A stretch of 58,810 nt of DNA from an uncultured cyanobacterium (lineage in GTDB: Bacteria > Cyanobacteriota > Cyanobacteriia > Cyanobacteriales > Nostocaceae). Position numbers and translations under genes: made by a program. The DNA lies in NCBI GenBank assembly GCA_903903925.1, contig CAIVAU010000022.1:1-58810 (forward strand). Reading direction: 5' to 3'. The notes below the pieces were generated by a model. The model was not told the origin of the DNA. It saw only the letters and a program-made list of their open reading frames with translations, and ran no database searches. This document shows, in pieces, positions 9,140 to 18,137 of this stretch (position 1 is its first letter; each line of letters begins with the position of its first letter).

Positions 9140-9295
9140 GTTTTTAGGGCGCACTCAAGTGTGTGTAGTTACATATAACACGCAAACACTTACAGTAAGA
9201 CCAAAATTGTAAAAATTTGACATAAATATTGAAACTCAGGATAAAAATACACATTTTCTGAAAAAATATGCGTTACACGGCATTAAGGCGTCCTA

Positions 9296-10255
9296 CTATT
9301 CCTGATGGTTCATATTAACCCAAATCTTAGACAAAACATTCAAATCCACCTCCTTTACTTCCCCTTCCTCAGTATTCTTCAAAAGCATAGTGAATGCACC
9401 AGCACCCAACCCGTCTTGAGGAAACATTCGATAACAAGGTACTGTCGTTAAATGCGATTGATATTCCCTTAAGCAACTAATCTCAACTGCTTTAAACTGA
9501 GGGAAACGTTCCAATAGCCACTCACAAACCTGCTCATTCTCCTCAGGCGAATAAGTACAAGTCATATAAGCAAGATAGCCTTGAGGTGCAACAATTTTAG
9601 CAGAATTCGCTATAATTCTTTTTTGTCTATTTGCACTCTTGTTAATAGCAGTAGGATGAAAACATCCTGGTGCTTTGTCCCCTTTAGCAAGTAAAGATTG
9701 TCCAGTACAGGGAGCATCTACTAAAACGAGATCACTAGATAAAGGCATCATTTCTGCCAAAATACTGGAATCTCTGCCAACCACAACAGAAGGTTTAATA
9801 TAGCAACGCTTCAAATTAGAAATTAGCATTCCCAGGCGTTTGCCAATCACTTCATTACTTATTAACAAGTCAGGATGCAAAACTTTCCAGGCAAAGATAC
9901 TCTTTCCTCCTGGTGCAGCACACATATCAAAAACTACCTTTGCGGAACTAGGAATTGTTAATAAAGTACAAGCTGCAAAAACAGAAGAAAAATCTAAACA
10001 ATAAAAATATCCTTTTTCGTGTAAAGGATGTTGACCGGGTTTTTCTCCCCAGGATAACCGATCAATAAATTGAGGTTGCCAAAGCGATGGTTTTTCTACT
10101 CTAAAAGGGGAAACTTCTGGCTTTTCCTGACACCAAAGAATGCAGGGATGGAATGGTTGAGGATGAGTTAAAACCTCAACGAATCTCTCTTGCTGCTCTG
10201 AATCTTCAAACAAACGCCGCGAAAGTTTAAGTAACAAATTTGAAGCTGTTTTCAT
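9296..10255 (-). CDS. RsmB/NOP-family RNA m5C methyltransferase
   Basis: A SAM-dependent cytosine-5 RNA methyltransferase of about 319 residues. Motif I is VFDMCAAPGGKS, motif IV LVDAPCTG and motif VI YMTCTYSPEENE. The Cys residues of DAPC and TCTY are the release and nucleophilic cysteines of this family. Motif IV is followed by KGDKAPGCFHP and a helix ending QKRIIANSAKIV, as usual. There is no N-terminal NusB-like domain, so it is closer to the RsmF/NSUN arrangement than to full RsmB; rRNA or tRNA could be the target. The frame is open back to a TTG at 10342, but ATG 10255 (MKTASNLLLKLS) is the more likely start. It lies 140 bases after the cytochrome start on the same strand. Confidence 0.85.
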   Translation of the reverse strand: MKTASNLLLKLSRRLFEDSEQQERFVEVLTHPQPFHPCILWCQEKPEVSPFRVEKPSLWQPQFIDRLSWGEKPGQHPLHEKGYFYCLDFSSVFAACTLLTIPSSAKVVFDMCAAPGGKSIFAWKVLHPDLLISNEVIGKRLGMLISNLKRCYIKPSVVVGRDSSILAEMMPLSSDLVLVDAPCTGQSLLAKGDKAPGCFHPTAINKSANRQKRIIANSAKIVAPQGYLAYMTCTYSPEENEQVCEWLLERFPQFKAVEISCLREYQSHLTTVPCYRMFPQDGLGAGAFTMLLKNTEEGEVKEVDLNVLSKIWVNMNHQE

Positions 10256-10371
10256 ATAGTAGAGGCGGGGTAACTCCGCCCGGACAAATAAGGCTTTGTG
10301 TCTAGCTTTGAGACAAAAGCATTGTACTTTAATTACTTGCAATCTGCTGTAAACGAAGCTTCCTTAGTGGA

Positions 10372-10590
10372 CTAGTAGTTTATGTCATTAATTTTGCTAG
10401 GTAGTGCGAGCCGGAAAGCTCGCTTCGTGAGCGAGACGCTCACACTACCAACCCGTCAAAATTAATGACACAGAGCACTAGTAGTTTATGTCATTAATTT
10501 TGATGGGTAGTGCGAGCCGGAAAGCTCGCTTCGTGAGCGAGACGCTCACACTACCAACCCATCAAAATGAATTTGACAGACCACTAGTAG
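10372..10590. repeat. Tandem 106-bp repeat with internal hairpins (two copies plus 7 bases)
   Basis: The 406-base gap before the glycosyltransferase gene contains two direct copies of a 106-base unit beginning CTAGTAGTTTATGTCATT (at 10372 and 10478), and the motif CTAGTAG recurs at 10584. Each unit is itself an inverted repeat: GTCATTAATTTTG near its left end faces CAAAATTAATGAC or a close variant near its right end, around GGTAGTG...CACTACC and GCTCGC...GCGAG stems. The units differ at about a dozen positions. A related hairpin lies at 56632-56691. The rest of the gap (10591-10748) is AT-rich and probably holds the promoter of the next gene. Confidence 0.85.
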
Positions 10591-10748
10591 CAGAAAAGAG
10601 AAAATTCATGTAAAAACTACTGTATGATGTATAATAGTTTTGAAGAATTATGGCATTTGTGTATAAAAAAGGACTAACAACTTAGTAGATATACTATTCC
10701 GGACACATTTTCAAGCATAATTACCTTTCCCCACGTAATCTTTTCTGC

Positions 10749-11996
10749 ATGAGTATCATCGAACCTAATTCACTTTTGTCAGTACCTACTGGTCAATTGC
10801 AGATTTCGGAATTGTCTCTTACCACTGAGGGTGCAGGTGGTGAACCCATTCACTTTTCTCTGGTGATTCCCACCTATAAAGAGGCTGCCAATATCAAAAA
10901 AATCGTTGAGATACTGAGTGGTTTATTGGATGAAGCCAACAGCGGAAACTATGAGTTGATTGTCGTAGACGATAACAGTCCAGACGGCACTTGGGAGATT
11001 GCACAGTCGCTGATGCCAGAATACCCTCAGTTGCGGGTGATGCGACGCCAACAGGAACGGGGACTTTCTTCTGCAGTCATTCGCGGATGGCAAGTCGCGA
11101 GAGGGAGTGTTCTAGGAGTCATTGATGGGGATTTGCAACATCCACCCCATGTGCTGTTGCAACTGTTGCATGCAATTGACGAGGGAGCAGATTTGGCAGT
11201 TGCAAGTCGCCATTTAGAAGACGGTGGGGTAAGTAGTTGGAGTTTTATCAGGCGTTTCTTGTCTCGTGGTGCTCAACTCTTGGGATTGATTATTTTACCA
11301 AGAGTACTCGGCAGGGTTTCAGATCCCATGAGTGGGTATTTTCTACTGCGCCGAAGTGCGATCGTTGGTGCAACGCTTAATCCTGTAGGATACAAAATTT
11401 TGCTTGAGGTGATCGGTCGCGGTAACATGGGCAAAATTGCTGAGGTTGGTTACGTGTTCTCTGAGCGCCAAGAGGGTGAAAGTAAGGTGACATGGAAGCA
11501 GTATGTAGATTATGTACGCCACTTGATCCGGTTGCGCGTTTCAACAGGGCGGCTTAAAGGACTTAGTCAAAGCATGACTGGTTTCCCTATTGGTCGTTTC
11601 ATCCGCTTTGGCGTGGTGGGGCTGAGTGGGGTATTTGTGGATATGGTGATTCTTTACCTGCTCCATGATCCTACGACTTTGGGTTTACCCTTGACTCGCA
11701 GCAAAATCATTTCAGGTGAAATTGCGATTCTTAATAATTTCTTTTGGAACGATAGTTGGACTTTTGCTGATGTCTCCATGCAACAACAGAAATGGCGTCA
11801 GCGCTTAAAGCGATTTTTGAAATTCAATATAATTTGCCTTGTCGGTCTAGTGTTGAATGTGTTGATATTGAATCTGGTGTACAATTTCATCATTCCCAAC
11901 GCTTACATTGCCAACTTAATTGCGATCGCTGCTGCTACCGTTTGGAATTTTTGGGTTAACCTAAAACTTAGCTGGCGGGTAACGCAGGTGAAATAA
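10749..11996 (+). CDS. GT2 glycosyltransferase fused to a GtrA-like membrane domain
   Basis: A 415-residue fusion. Residues of about 35-270 are a DPM1-like family 2 glycosyltransferase: SLVIPTYKEAANI, the nucleotide-sugar Asp motif VVDDNSPDGTW and GVIDGDLQHPP (DxD-like). About residues 275-415 form a GtrA-like domain with four hydrophobic segments (FIRFGVVGLSGVFVDMVIL, KIISGEIAILNNFFWN, FNIICLVGLVLNVLIL and the final helix), ending in a basic tail. Such proteins transfer a sugar to undecaprenyl or polyprenyl phosphate and flip or anchor the product for envelope glycan modification. A terminator-like hairpin follows at 12121. Confidence 0.88.
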   Translation: MSIIEPNSLLSVPTGQLQISELSLTTEGAGGEPIHFSLVIPTYKEAANIKKIVEILSGLLDEANSGNYELIVVDDNSPDGTWEIAQSLMPEYPQLRVMRRQQERGLSSAVIRGWQVARGSVLGVIDGDLQHPPHVLLQLLHAIDEGADLAVASRHLEDGGVSSWSFIRRFLSRGAQLLGLIILPRVLGRVSDPMSGYFLLRRSAIVGATLNPVGYKILLEVIGRGNMGKIAEVGYVFSERQEGESKVTWKQYVDYVRHLIRLRVSTGRLKGLSQSMTGFPIGRFIRFGVVGLSGVFVDMVILYLLHDPTTLGLPLTRSKIISGEIAILNNFFWNDSWTFADVSMQQQKWRQRLKRFLKFNIICLVGLVLNVLILNLVYNFIIPNAYIANLIAIAAATVWNFWVNLKLSWRVTQVK

Positions 11997-12120
11997 TTGT
12001 TGTACCACTGCTTCACCCAAAAATAAAACCACTGCATGTTCAGCATATTACCTCTGGTGGTTGGATTATTGTTTGTACTCAACTATAGCAATCTTACTTC
12101 TATTGTGATTATGAAGTTTC

Positions 12121-12153
12121 AAAAACCCGGTTTCTTAAAGAAACCGGGTTTTT
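12121..12153. terminator. Rho-independent terminator, probably bidirectional
   Basis: AAAAACCCGGTTTCTT is followed directly by AAAGAAACCGGGTTTTT, a near-perfect palindrome with A and T tracts on both sides. It lies 124 bases after the GT2-GtrA stop and can also serve minus-strand transcripts from the gene at 12291. Confidence 0.75.
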
Positions 12154-12188
12154 CGCCTCTCAATTTGTCTCTGTGTTAAGTATTTATA

Positions 12189-12257
12189 TTATGTTCCCAT
12201 GAAGACTTAGACTACGTTTGTAGTTGCTCTGTCTTCGCTAAAGCGCAACTACAAACG
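12189..12257. repeat. Hairpin of the GTAGTTGC family (copy 2)
   Basis: CGTTTGTAGTTGC (12215-12227) pairs perfectly with GCAACTACAAACG (12245-12257) around a 17-base loop. The 25 bases to the left (from ATTATGTTCCCATGAA) are shared with copy 3 at 36877-36946, but the loop is the reverse complement of that copy's loop. Confidence 0.8.
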
Positions 12258-12290
12258 AATTATTTTATAACTCGTTAAACGAACATGATA

Positions 12291-12560
12291 TTAAAGTGCT
12301 CTGCGAGAAAAAGAGTACCAAAGCCAAATAGCGACCAGTGAACCAATGACAGCTAAAGCTAAACCAGCAAGACTAAAGGTGGGCGCTGCTATAGCTAATT
12401 GTCCAGTAGTTAAAAGAACACCTAAAGTTCCACCAATAAAAGCGCCAACAATTCCTAATACAATTGTCGCCAGAATTCCACCACCTTGATAACCGGGATA
12501 AATAGCTTTGGCGATCGCGCCAGCTAGAAGACCTAGAACCAACCAAGCAAGAAGATTCAT
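12291..12560 (-). CDS. GlsB/YeaQ/YmgE-family small membrane protein
   Basis: An 89-residue integral membrane protein with three hydrophobic segments (about residues 3-18, 27-50 and 60-82). Gly-rich spacing (LVLGLLAGAIAKAIYPG, GGGILATIVLGIVGAFIGG) is typical of the transglycosylase-associated or stress-response GlsB/YeaQ family. The biochemical role of the family is not known; members are often induced by stress. The ATG at 12560 begins MNLLAWLVLG, the standard start. Confidence 0.88.
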   Translation of the reverse strand: MNLLAWLVLGLLAGAIAKAIYPGYQGGGILATIVLGIVGAFIGGTLGVLLTTGQLAIAAPTFSLAGLALAVIGSLVAIWLWYSFSRRAL

Positions 12561-12736
12561 TGTTTCAACTACCTTTATTTCTAATTTATGCCACTTTTTT
12601 TATTGATGTTATTAATTTATAAGTTGCCCTAAAATCTGTATATCTTTCAGAAGAAATAACTTGAGAAATCCAGAAGGAATACAATCAAGCCGCAGAGTGT
12701 TCCACATTTAACTTACGGACTTAATTCTGTTGACAG

Positions 12737-13366
12737 TTAACCGTCAACTCTTCCCTGTATCACCTGCAAACTCCCACCTGCATACAAAATGTGCTTATTC
12801 ACCTCAAAGCCAGTTTCTACCAACAAACCAACCAAATCAGTTTTTAGTAGTTCCCAAGCCGTCTCCGTCTCAAACAACAGCAAAAACAGCGATAGCCCAG
12901 GCCAAAATATTGGATTACTAGGAGTATGAAAATCTACTAACGTAAACACCCCTCCCAACTTCAATACCCGATGGACCTCTTGAATAATCTTTCGTAGTTG
13001 CTGTGGCTTCATTTCATGAAGTGCAACGCTAGTGTGTACAATATCAAACTGGTTATCTGCAAAAGGCATCTCTTCTGCAAAGGCTTCCACATAGGATGCA
13101 CTTGGGACATGCTCTCGCGCCCGTTTCAGCGATAAGGGTGAAGCATCCAGACCTGTAACATTTTGTGAAGATTTCACCAGAAATTGTGTTGCTTGACCAC
13201 TACCACAACATAGGTCTAGAATTTTAGTATCTGAATGAATTGTTAAACCCTGTAAAGCTAGTTGCCGGAAATGCGCTTCTCCGCCTACGCTCAAAGCCGC
13301 TAGGCGCGATATACTATCGTAAAACCACTGGTAACGGTAACTTAAATCTCGTAAAATTGTCGCCAC
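12737..13366 (-). CDS. Class I SAM-dependent methyltransferase
   Basis: A 209-residue UbiE/Methyltransf_11-type enzyme. Motif I is ILDLCCGSGQATQFL, the acidic end of the second strand is VTGLDASPLSL, then EEMPFADNQFDIVHTS (motif post-I/II) and VHRVLKLGGVFTLVDFH (motif III). It starts with GTG at 13366, supported by AAGGAAAG about 9 bases upstream; an ATG start is not available nearby. The substrate is not evident. It is divergent from hemH (93 bases apart), so a shared promoter region and a link to porphyrin or quinone metabolism are possible but unproven. Confidence 0.85.
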   Translation of the reverse strand: MATILRDLSYRYQWFYDSISRLAALSVGGEAHFRQLALQGLTIHSDTKILDLCCGSGQATQFLVKSSQNVTGLDASPLSLKRAREHVPSASYVEAFAEEMPFADNQFDIVHTSVALHEMKPQQLRKIIQEVHRVLKLGGVFTLVDFHTPSNPIFWPGLSLFLLLFETETAWELLKTDLVGLLVETGFEVNKHILYAGGSLQVIQGRVDG

Positions 13367-13459
13367 TGCTTCTTTCCTTACCTTTAACTTATATATTTAA
13401 TAAAGAGATATTGTTAACATTAGTAAAAAATCTGAAAAGGTTGGGGGACTTATACTGTT

Positions 13460-14623
13460 ATGGGTCGTGTAGGCGTCTTATTACTCAATCTCGGTGGTCC
13501 AGATAAACTAGATGATGTCGGGCCGTTTCTGTTTAACCTGTTTTCTGATCCTGAAATTATTCGCCTACCCTTTCCCTGGTTGCAAAAACCCCTAGCTTGG
13601 TTTATTTCCTCCCGGCGAGTAAAGAAATCTCAAGAGAACTATAAGCAAATCGGAGGGGGTTCCCCACTGCGACGCATCACTGAAGCTCAAGGAGAAGCCC
13701 TGAGAGAACAACTGCGTGCCTTAGGACAAGAAGCTAGTATCTATGTGGGAATGCGTTACTGGCATCCCTACACCGAGGAAGCGATCGCCAAAATTATCGA
13801 AGACGAGATTGAACGTCTGGTAATCTTACCTCTTTATCCACAATTTTCCATCAGTACCAGTGGCTCCAGCTTCCGGCTGTTAGAAAAACTTTGGAAAGAA
13901 AACTCAAAGCTTCAGTGCATCGATTATACCGTCATTCCGTCGTGGCACAAACAACATGGCTACTTGCAAGCCATGACAGAACTTATAGCCCAAGAACTGA
14001 ATCAGTTACCTAATCCGGACGAGGCTCATCTGTTCTTCAGCGCTCACGGCGTTCCTAAAAGCTACGTTGAAGAAGCAGGCGACCCCTATGAGCAAGAAAT
14101 TGAGGAATGCACTTACCTGATCATGCAGACCCTGAATCGACCAAACTACTACACCTTAGCTTACCAAAGTCGCGTAGGTCCAGTAGAGTGGCTCCAACCC
14201 TACACTGAAGATGCTATCAAAGAACTAGGCTCTAAAGGTGTAAAAGATTTAGTCGTCGTACCGATCAGTTTTGTCTCAGAACATATTGAGACACTACAAG
14301 AAATTGATATTGAGTATCGGGAATTAGCAGAAGAATCAGGAATTCACAACTTTCGACGCGTAGCCGCTCCCAATACCCATCCAGTCTTTATTAAAGCACT
14401 AGCAGACCTAGTGCTTGATGCGCTGAAATCTCCCAGCCTCAAGCTCTCACAGGTCACGAAAATGAAGAAAAAGGTTAAAATGTACCCACCAGAGAGTTGG
14501 GAGTGGGGTATGACCACCTCAGCCGAAGTTTGGAATGGTCGGATCGCCATGCTAGGCTTTATTGCATTGATCATCGAGCTAGTCACCGGTCACGGTCTGC
14601 TGCACATGGTAGGCCTTTTATAA
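13460..14623 (+). CDS. hemH: Ferrochelatase with C-terminal chlorophyll-binding (CAB/HLIP) domain
   Basis: A 387-residue ferrochelatase that inserts Fe2+ into protoporphyrin IX. The N-terminus [16 protein letters not shown] is standard, the catalytic His is in [19 protein letters not shown] (about residue 195) and the conserved acidic segment is [14 protein letters not shown]. After a linker of about 25 residues, the last 40 residues form a cyanobacterial and plastid-type extension with a transmembrane helix and the chlorophyll-binding motif [12 protein letters not shown]. This tail tethers the enzyme to membranes and is thought to coordinate haem and chlorophyll synthesis. The ATG at 13460 matches family starts. 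Confidence 0.96.
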   Translation: MGRVGVLLLNLGGPDKLDDVGPFLFNLFSDPEIIRLPFPWLQKPLAWFISSRRVKKSQENYKQIGGGSPLRRITEAQGEALREQLRALGQEASIYVGMRYWHPYTEEAIAKIIEDEIERLVILPLYPQFSISTSGSSFRLLEKLWKENSKLQCIDYTVIPSWHKQHGYLQAMTELIAQELNQLPNPDEAHLFFSAHGVPKSYVEEAGDPYEQEIEECTYLIMQTLNRPNYYTLAYQSRVGPVEWLQPYTEDAIKELGSKGVKDLVVVPISFVSEHIETLQEIDIEYRELAEESGIHNFRRVAAPNTHPVFIKALADLVLDALKSPSLKLSQVTKMKKKVKMYPPESWEWGMTTSAEVWNGRIAMLGFIALIIELVTGHGLLHMVGLL

Positions 14624-14639
14624 CGTCCCCTTATTCTGC

Positions 14640-14701
<62 letters not shown>

Positions 14702-14758
14702 TGAAATGATTGACGCACCTGATAACTTTTCAGTTCTTAACGTGTTCAAATTGTCTAC

Positions 14759-15439
14759 TTAAGCCTGAGAAAGAATCTCAGGTGGAATTGGTATAAGCTG
14801 AGGGCTTGCTAGGCAAGTCCCCTGTCTGTACCACACGCCCTCAACCTCGAAAGTCTCGAATCGGGTTGTTAAGATTGCCCAAGTTCGTTCGTTTAGTCCA
14901 CCAGAATAAGTCCAAGTGAATCGCCCCTCATTGCGTAGTCGTTGTTCCAGTTCTGCTAAATCTTCGGGTAGCCAAAATTTGGTCATCACCCTTTGAGTGG
15001 CAGTTTCCGGGGGAGTTTGTAACATGTCAGCCATTGGCTGGTTAACAATGATCTGCTTACGGTCATCTTGTCTGACTATACTGACTGGAGACTCATTTTC
15101 AGCTGCTGCAACTATTCGGCGCAACAACTCCACCGGTAAGCGCAACTGACTGCAAAAGATTGCACCTTCTACAGTTAAGATGCGTTCGCTCGTTTCGACA
15201 GGTGTAGGCAGTTCGTGAGATGCCATCCACTCGTAAAACACAATAGGTTGCTTGCAACCTTTCCATCCTATCCGCACCTTACCTTTAATTTTTGCTGCGG
15301 TTTCAGTCAGAGCATAACCGTAGTTTTGCGCAAGGTGGGTAGCGTGTCGCTTTGTAGGAGCAATAATCGAAACTCCTTCGTAAGACAATTTATAATTCCA
15401 GCCCTGCTGATTCAGAATGCTCACTACACTCACACTCAT
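14759..15439 (-). CDS. PAS-like regulatory protein (tentative)
   Basis: A 226-residue soluble protein. The first 80 residues (NQQGWNYKLSYEGVSIIAPT, then a basic segment) are unassigned. Residues of about 95-215 resemble a divergent PAS fold: a helix-strand SPVSIVRQDDRKQIIVNQPM, a helix AELEQRLRNEG, then strands FTWTYSGGLN, WAILTTRFETFEVEG and VWYRQGTCL. No kinase or DNA-binding motif is visible. The start at 15439 overlaps the upstream RHH gene by 50 bases, an unusually long overlap, so a later internal start should be considered, but the frame is protein-like from the beginning. Probably the effector or partner of the gene at 15390. Confidence 0.6.
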   Translation of the reverse strand: MSVSVVSILNQQGWNYKLSYEGVSIIAPTKRHATHLAQNYGYALTETAAKIKGKVRIGWKGCKQPIVFYEWMASHELPTPVETSERILTVEGAIFCSQLRLPVELLRRIVAAAENESPVSIVRQDDRKQIIVNQPMADMLQTPPETATQRVMTKFWLPEDLAELEQRLRNEGRFTWTYSGGLNERTWAILTTRFETFEVEGVWYRQGTCLASPQLIPIPPEILSQA

Positions 15440-15848
15440 CTTCTTTTACACCTCCAGAATCGTTGTAGAAAGAATGCTTAAACGTTTCATGCCAAATCAA
15501 TTTTTGTTCCTCTTCAGGCGTAGCTAAAATGGACATAATGACGGCGAAGTCTCCTGGTGTAGGTAGGACTTCCCCTTTAGCAAGCGCTTGCAAGTTTTTT
15601 ACCCCAGAGCGCTTCATTTTTGTCATGTTAGCCCGAACCAAATCAGCAATTGTTTTTAGAGGAACTTGCTCAGGTTTTGCACCGTTGGCATCTGTTCTTT
15701 TGGTGATCCACTCACGAAGCATCTCTTCTATTGCGTCACTTTGGGACACCCCTTCGCGAGCGCAAATGCTTTTGAATTCCCGTGCCAGATCTACCGGAAC
15801 ATAGCCGCTAATTTGCTTGTAATCATCAGAGCGTCTTCTGTCTGTCAT
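15390..15848 (-). CDS. Ribbon-helix-helix-like DNA-binding protein (tentative)
   Basis: A 152-residue protein. The N-terminus (ISGYVPVDLAREFKSICARE, then GVSQSDAIEEMLREWI, about residues 12-48) has the strand plus two-helix pattern of ribbon-helix-helix regulators. The remainder (about residues 60-130) is helical, with MKRSGVKNLQALAKGE resembling a second helix-turn-helix, and ends in an acidic Cys/Glu/Ser-rich tail. It overlaps the PAS-like gene downstream by 50 bases in a different frame, so the two are one transcriptional unit. Its promoter would lie in 15849-15990. A regulatory role is inferred; no target is known. Confidence 0.6.
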   Translation of the reverse strand: MTDRRRSDDYKQISGYVPVDLAREFKSICAREGVSQSDAIEEMLREWITKRTDANGAKPEQVPLKTIADLVRANMTKMKRSGVKNLQALAKGEVLPTPGDFAVIMSILATPEEEQKLIWHETFKHSFYNDSGGVKEDECECSEHSESAGLEL

Positions 15849-16065
15849 TTTTTAAAGTATGGATATCATTCTTGTCTTTATTTTCTCTCATCACCTCTAG
15901 ATTGTCAGACATTATTGCCAGACAAATTTACACGAAAAAATGACACAAAAAACGACAAAGTATAGTATGATTCTAGTATGACTACATGCAAGTAAGCCTG
16001 AATTAAAAAATGGCAGACGACCCTGGTTGAGATGTTCCTGGTTAAAACGTAGATGACCCTAATAA

Positions 16066-16116
16066 CTAACCTCTAAGTTAGAGGTTAGAAAGGTGGGGGG
16101 TGATTTTGCCCCCCAC
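16066..16116. terminator. Two adjacent hairpins in the 15849-16322 gap
   Basis: CTAACCTCTAA (16066-16076) and TTAGAGGTTAG (16078-16088) form a near-perfect palindrome. Immediately after it, GTGGGGGG (16093-16100) pairs with CCCCCCAC (16109-16116). No long T tract follows on either strand, so termination is likely only in part; they may be repeat relics. Confidence 0.45.
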
Positions 16117-16167
16117 TCTCTCAGTATATATGCTAGTGGGTCATTAATAGAAGAGAAATTGTCAAAC

Positions 16168-16321
16168 AATTAAGAGGGAGCAGGGAAGAGGGAAGAGGGA
16201 AGAGGGAAGAGGGAAGAGGGGAATCCTCATCATTAAAATTAGGGGATTTGTGCTCTTGACGAATTTTTTTAGAGCGCCCTGCCCCCCTGCTCCCTGCTCC
16301 CTGCTCCCTGCTCCCTCTTCA
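16168..16321. repeat. Element bounded by GGGAGCA/GGGAAGA heptamers (family 2, copy 1)
   Basis: GAGGGAGCAGGGAAGAGGGA at the left grades into five or six AGGGAAG units. The right end is a mirrored array of CTGCTCC units (about 16286-16320) that abuts the purB stop codon. The interior contains GGGGAATCC and CATTAAAA, shared with 48713-48800. No coding sequence is seen in the whole gap 15849-16322. Confidence 0.65.
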
Positions 16322-16322
16322 A

Positions 16323-17618
16323 TCAAATCCCCAGTCTTTGATAAACCTGTTCCAAGTGCCTAAGATGGTGTTGTGGGTCAAAACACGCTTCAATTTCTGC
16401 TGGTGATAGCTTTTGGGTGACACGAGGATCTAGGCTGATCAAGTCGTGGAAATTGCCGTCGGGCTGATTCCAAGCAGTATGGGCGCACGATTGTACAATT
16501 GCATAAGCTTCCTCACGGCTCATTCCTTTTTCTACCAAAGCTAGTAGCACGCTCTGGCTGAACACAACGCCACCGTAGCAATTCATATTTCGCTCCATGT
16601 TTTCAGGATAGACCAGCAGGTTTTTCACCAAGTCAGTCATTTCAGATAACATAAAGTGCGTCAAAATGCAAGTATCTGGAAGAATCACCCGTTCTACTGA
16701 ACTGTGGGAAATATCTCGTTCGTGCCACAATGCGATATCTTCCAAAGCTGCAACGGCATGAGAACGGATAATTCGCGCCATTCCCGTTAAACGTTCTGAA
16801 CGGATAGGGTTTCGCTTGTGCGGCATTGCCGAGGAGCCTTTTTGCCCTTTAGAGAAGAATTCTTCAACTTCCAAAACGTCTGTTCTTTGTAGATTACGGA
16901 TTTCCACAGCAAAACGTTCGATTGATGCTGTCAGTAGAGCTAATTGTTGGACATAGTCAGCATGGCGATCGCGTGAAATCACTTGTGTTGATGCCGTATC
17001 GGGCTTGAGACCAAGTTTTTGGCAAGCGATCGCTTCTACACGGGGTTCCACGTTGGCATAAGTTCCCACTGCACCGGAAATCTTCCCAACTGCAATTGTT
17101 TCGCGGAGATTTGTCAGGCGTTCTTGGTGTCGCAACACTTCTGCTAACCAGCCAGCTAACTTAAAACCAAAGGTAATCGGTTCGGCGTGAATTCCATGGG
17201 AACGTCCAACCATCACCGTATGACGGTATTCTGTTGCCTTTTGGCGAATGGCATAAATCAAATCTGACAAGCGTTGCAATAACACATCAAGACTGGCGAC
17301 GAGTTGCAGTGCTAAAGCCGTATCCAGTACATCAGAACTGGTTAAACCCAGGTGAATATAGCGTCCTGCATCACCTACATATTCATTCACATTTGTCAAG
17401 AAAGCAACCACATCGTGGCGAACTTCTGCTTCAATTTCCTGGACCCGCTTCGGGTCAAAATTTGCTTTTGCCTTAATTTCCTCAACGGCCTCAGTTGGAA
17501 TGTAACCCAACTCAGCCTGAGCTTCACAGGCAGCAATTTCCACTTGCAACCAAGTTTTTAGCTTATAGGTCTCAGTCCACAGATCACCCATTTCGGGCAA
17601 GGTATAACGCTCAATCAC
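16323..17618 (-). CDS. purB: Adenylosuccinate lyase
   Basis: A 431-residue fumarase/aspartase-superfamily lyase acting twice in purine synthesis (SAICAR to AICAR, and adenylosuccinate to AMP). Motifs: the His-containing GLTSSDVLDTALALQ (about residue 85), VMVGRSHGIHAEP with the catalytic His (about 135), and the superfamily signature GSSAMPHKRNPIRSE (about 258). I place the start at the GTG at 17618 (encoding fMet then IERYTLPEMG), the conserved beginning of cyanobacterial homologues. The frame is open to a TTG at 17642. The stop codon lies 2 bases from a heptamer array. Confidence 0.95.
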   Translation of the reverse strand: MIERYTLPEMGDLWTETYKLKTWLQVEIAACEAQAELGYIPTEAVEEIKAKANFDPKRVQEIEAEVRHDVVAFLTNVNEYVGDAGRYIHLGLTSSDVLDTALALQLVASLDVLLQRLSDLIYAIRQKATEYRHTVMVGRSHGIHAEPITFGFKLAGWLAEVLRHQERLTNLRETIAVGKISGAVGTYANVEPRVEAIACQKLGLKPDTASTQVISRDRHADYVQQLALLTASIERFAVEIRNLQRTDVLEVEEFFSKGQKGSSAMPHKRNPIRSERLTGMARIIRSHAVAALEDIALWHERDISHSSVERVILPDTCILTHFMLSEMTDLVKNLLVYPENMERNMNCYGGVVFSQSVLLALVEKGMSREEAYAIVQSCAHTAWNQPDGNFHDLISLDPRVTQKLSPAEIEACFDPQHHLRHLEQVYQRLGI

Positions 17619-18137
17619 AGTCCGCCACAACACAGAGTACAACCGTCATATTGTACTGAGAAAAGCAAGAAGTGATTCTTTAATTCCCTGCTCCCTTCTT
17701 TTGTAAATGGTTGTCTCACACTCTAGACAAAGACGATAAGTTGATAGTAAGATATGCTCTTTCAATCAAAAAATGCCCCAGTTTGTACTGGGGCTTAGTT
17801 GCTTAAACGTTTCCTAAGTCACTATAGTGACGAAGTGTACCATTAGAGAAGTGGAAATTTACCCAATAAGTTCTGTACGAAAAATAACCCTAATATAGCG
17901 GTTGTTTTTGTCTGAGTTCCAGAAGTTACTTTGCTGCAAGTTGTAGCAAGGTGAATATTAAACTTCCTACAATATAAGGCTGAATAAGGCTTACAGGAAA
18001 AATTTGTTTTCCTGCCAGCTCAGCTTTACGCCTACATCCAATGCTGAAAAATCAGATCTCCAATCTCAATTGGATGTCTGCTAATTGACATTAGTAGATT
18101 TTTACTATCTGAAAAATGGAGTTTTCTGCACACCTTT
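17619..18137. other. Intergenic region upstream of purB with a terminator and a palindrome
   Basis: No gene is seen. It should contain the purB promoter (minus strand) on its left, the hairpin at 17775-17794 and a 14-base perfect palindrome GTCACTATAGTGAC at 17818-17831 that could bind a dimeric regulator. The rest is AT-rich without clear structure. Confidence 0.5.
17775..17794 (-). terminator. Rho-independent terminator for the minus-strand YihY gene
   Basis: GCCCCAGT pairs with ACTGGGGC around a 4-base loop. Read on the minus strand it is followed by a T-rich run (ATTTTTTGATT). It lies 344 bases beyond the stop of the gene at 18138. Confidence 0.65.

Noticed and set aside
12737..12921. 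Plus-strand 63-codon frame near 12730
   Set aside because: Overlaps the 3' end of the methyltransferase gene on the other strand and has no coding features.
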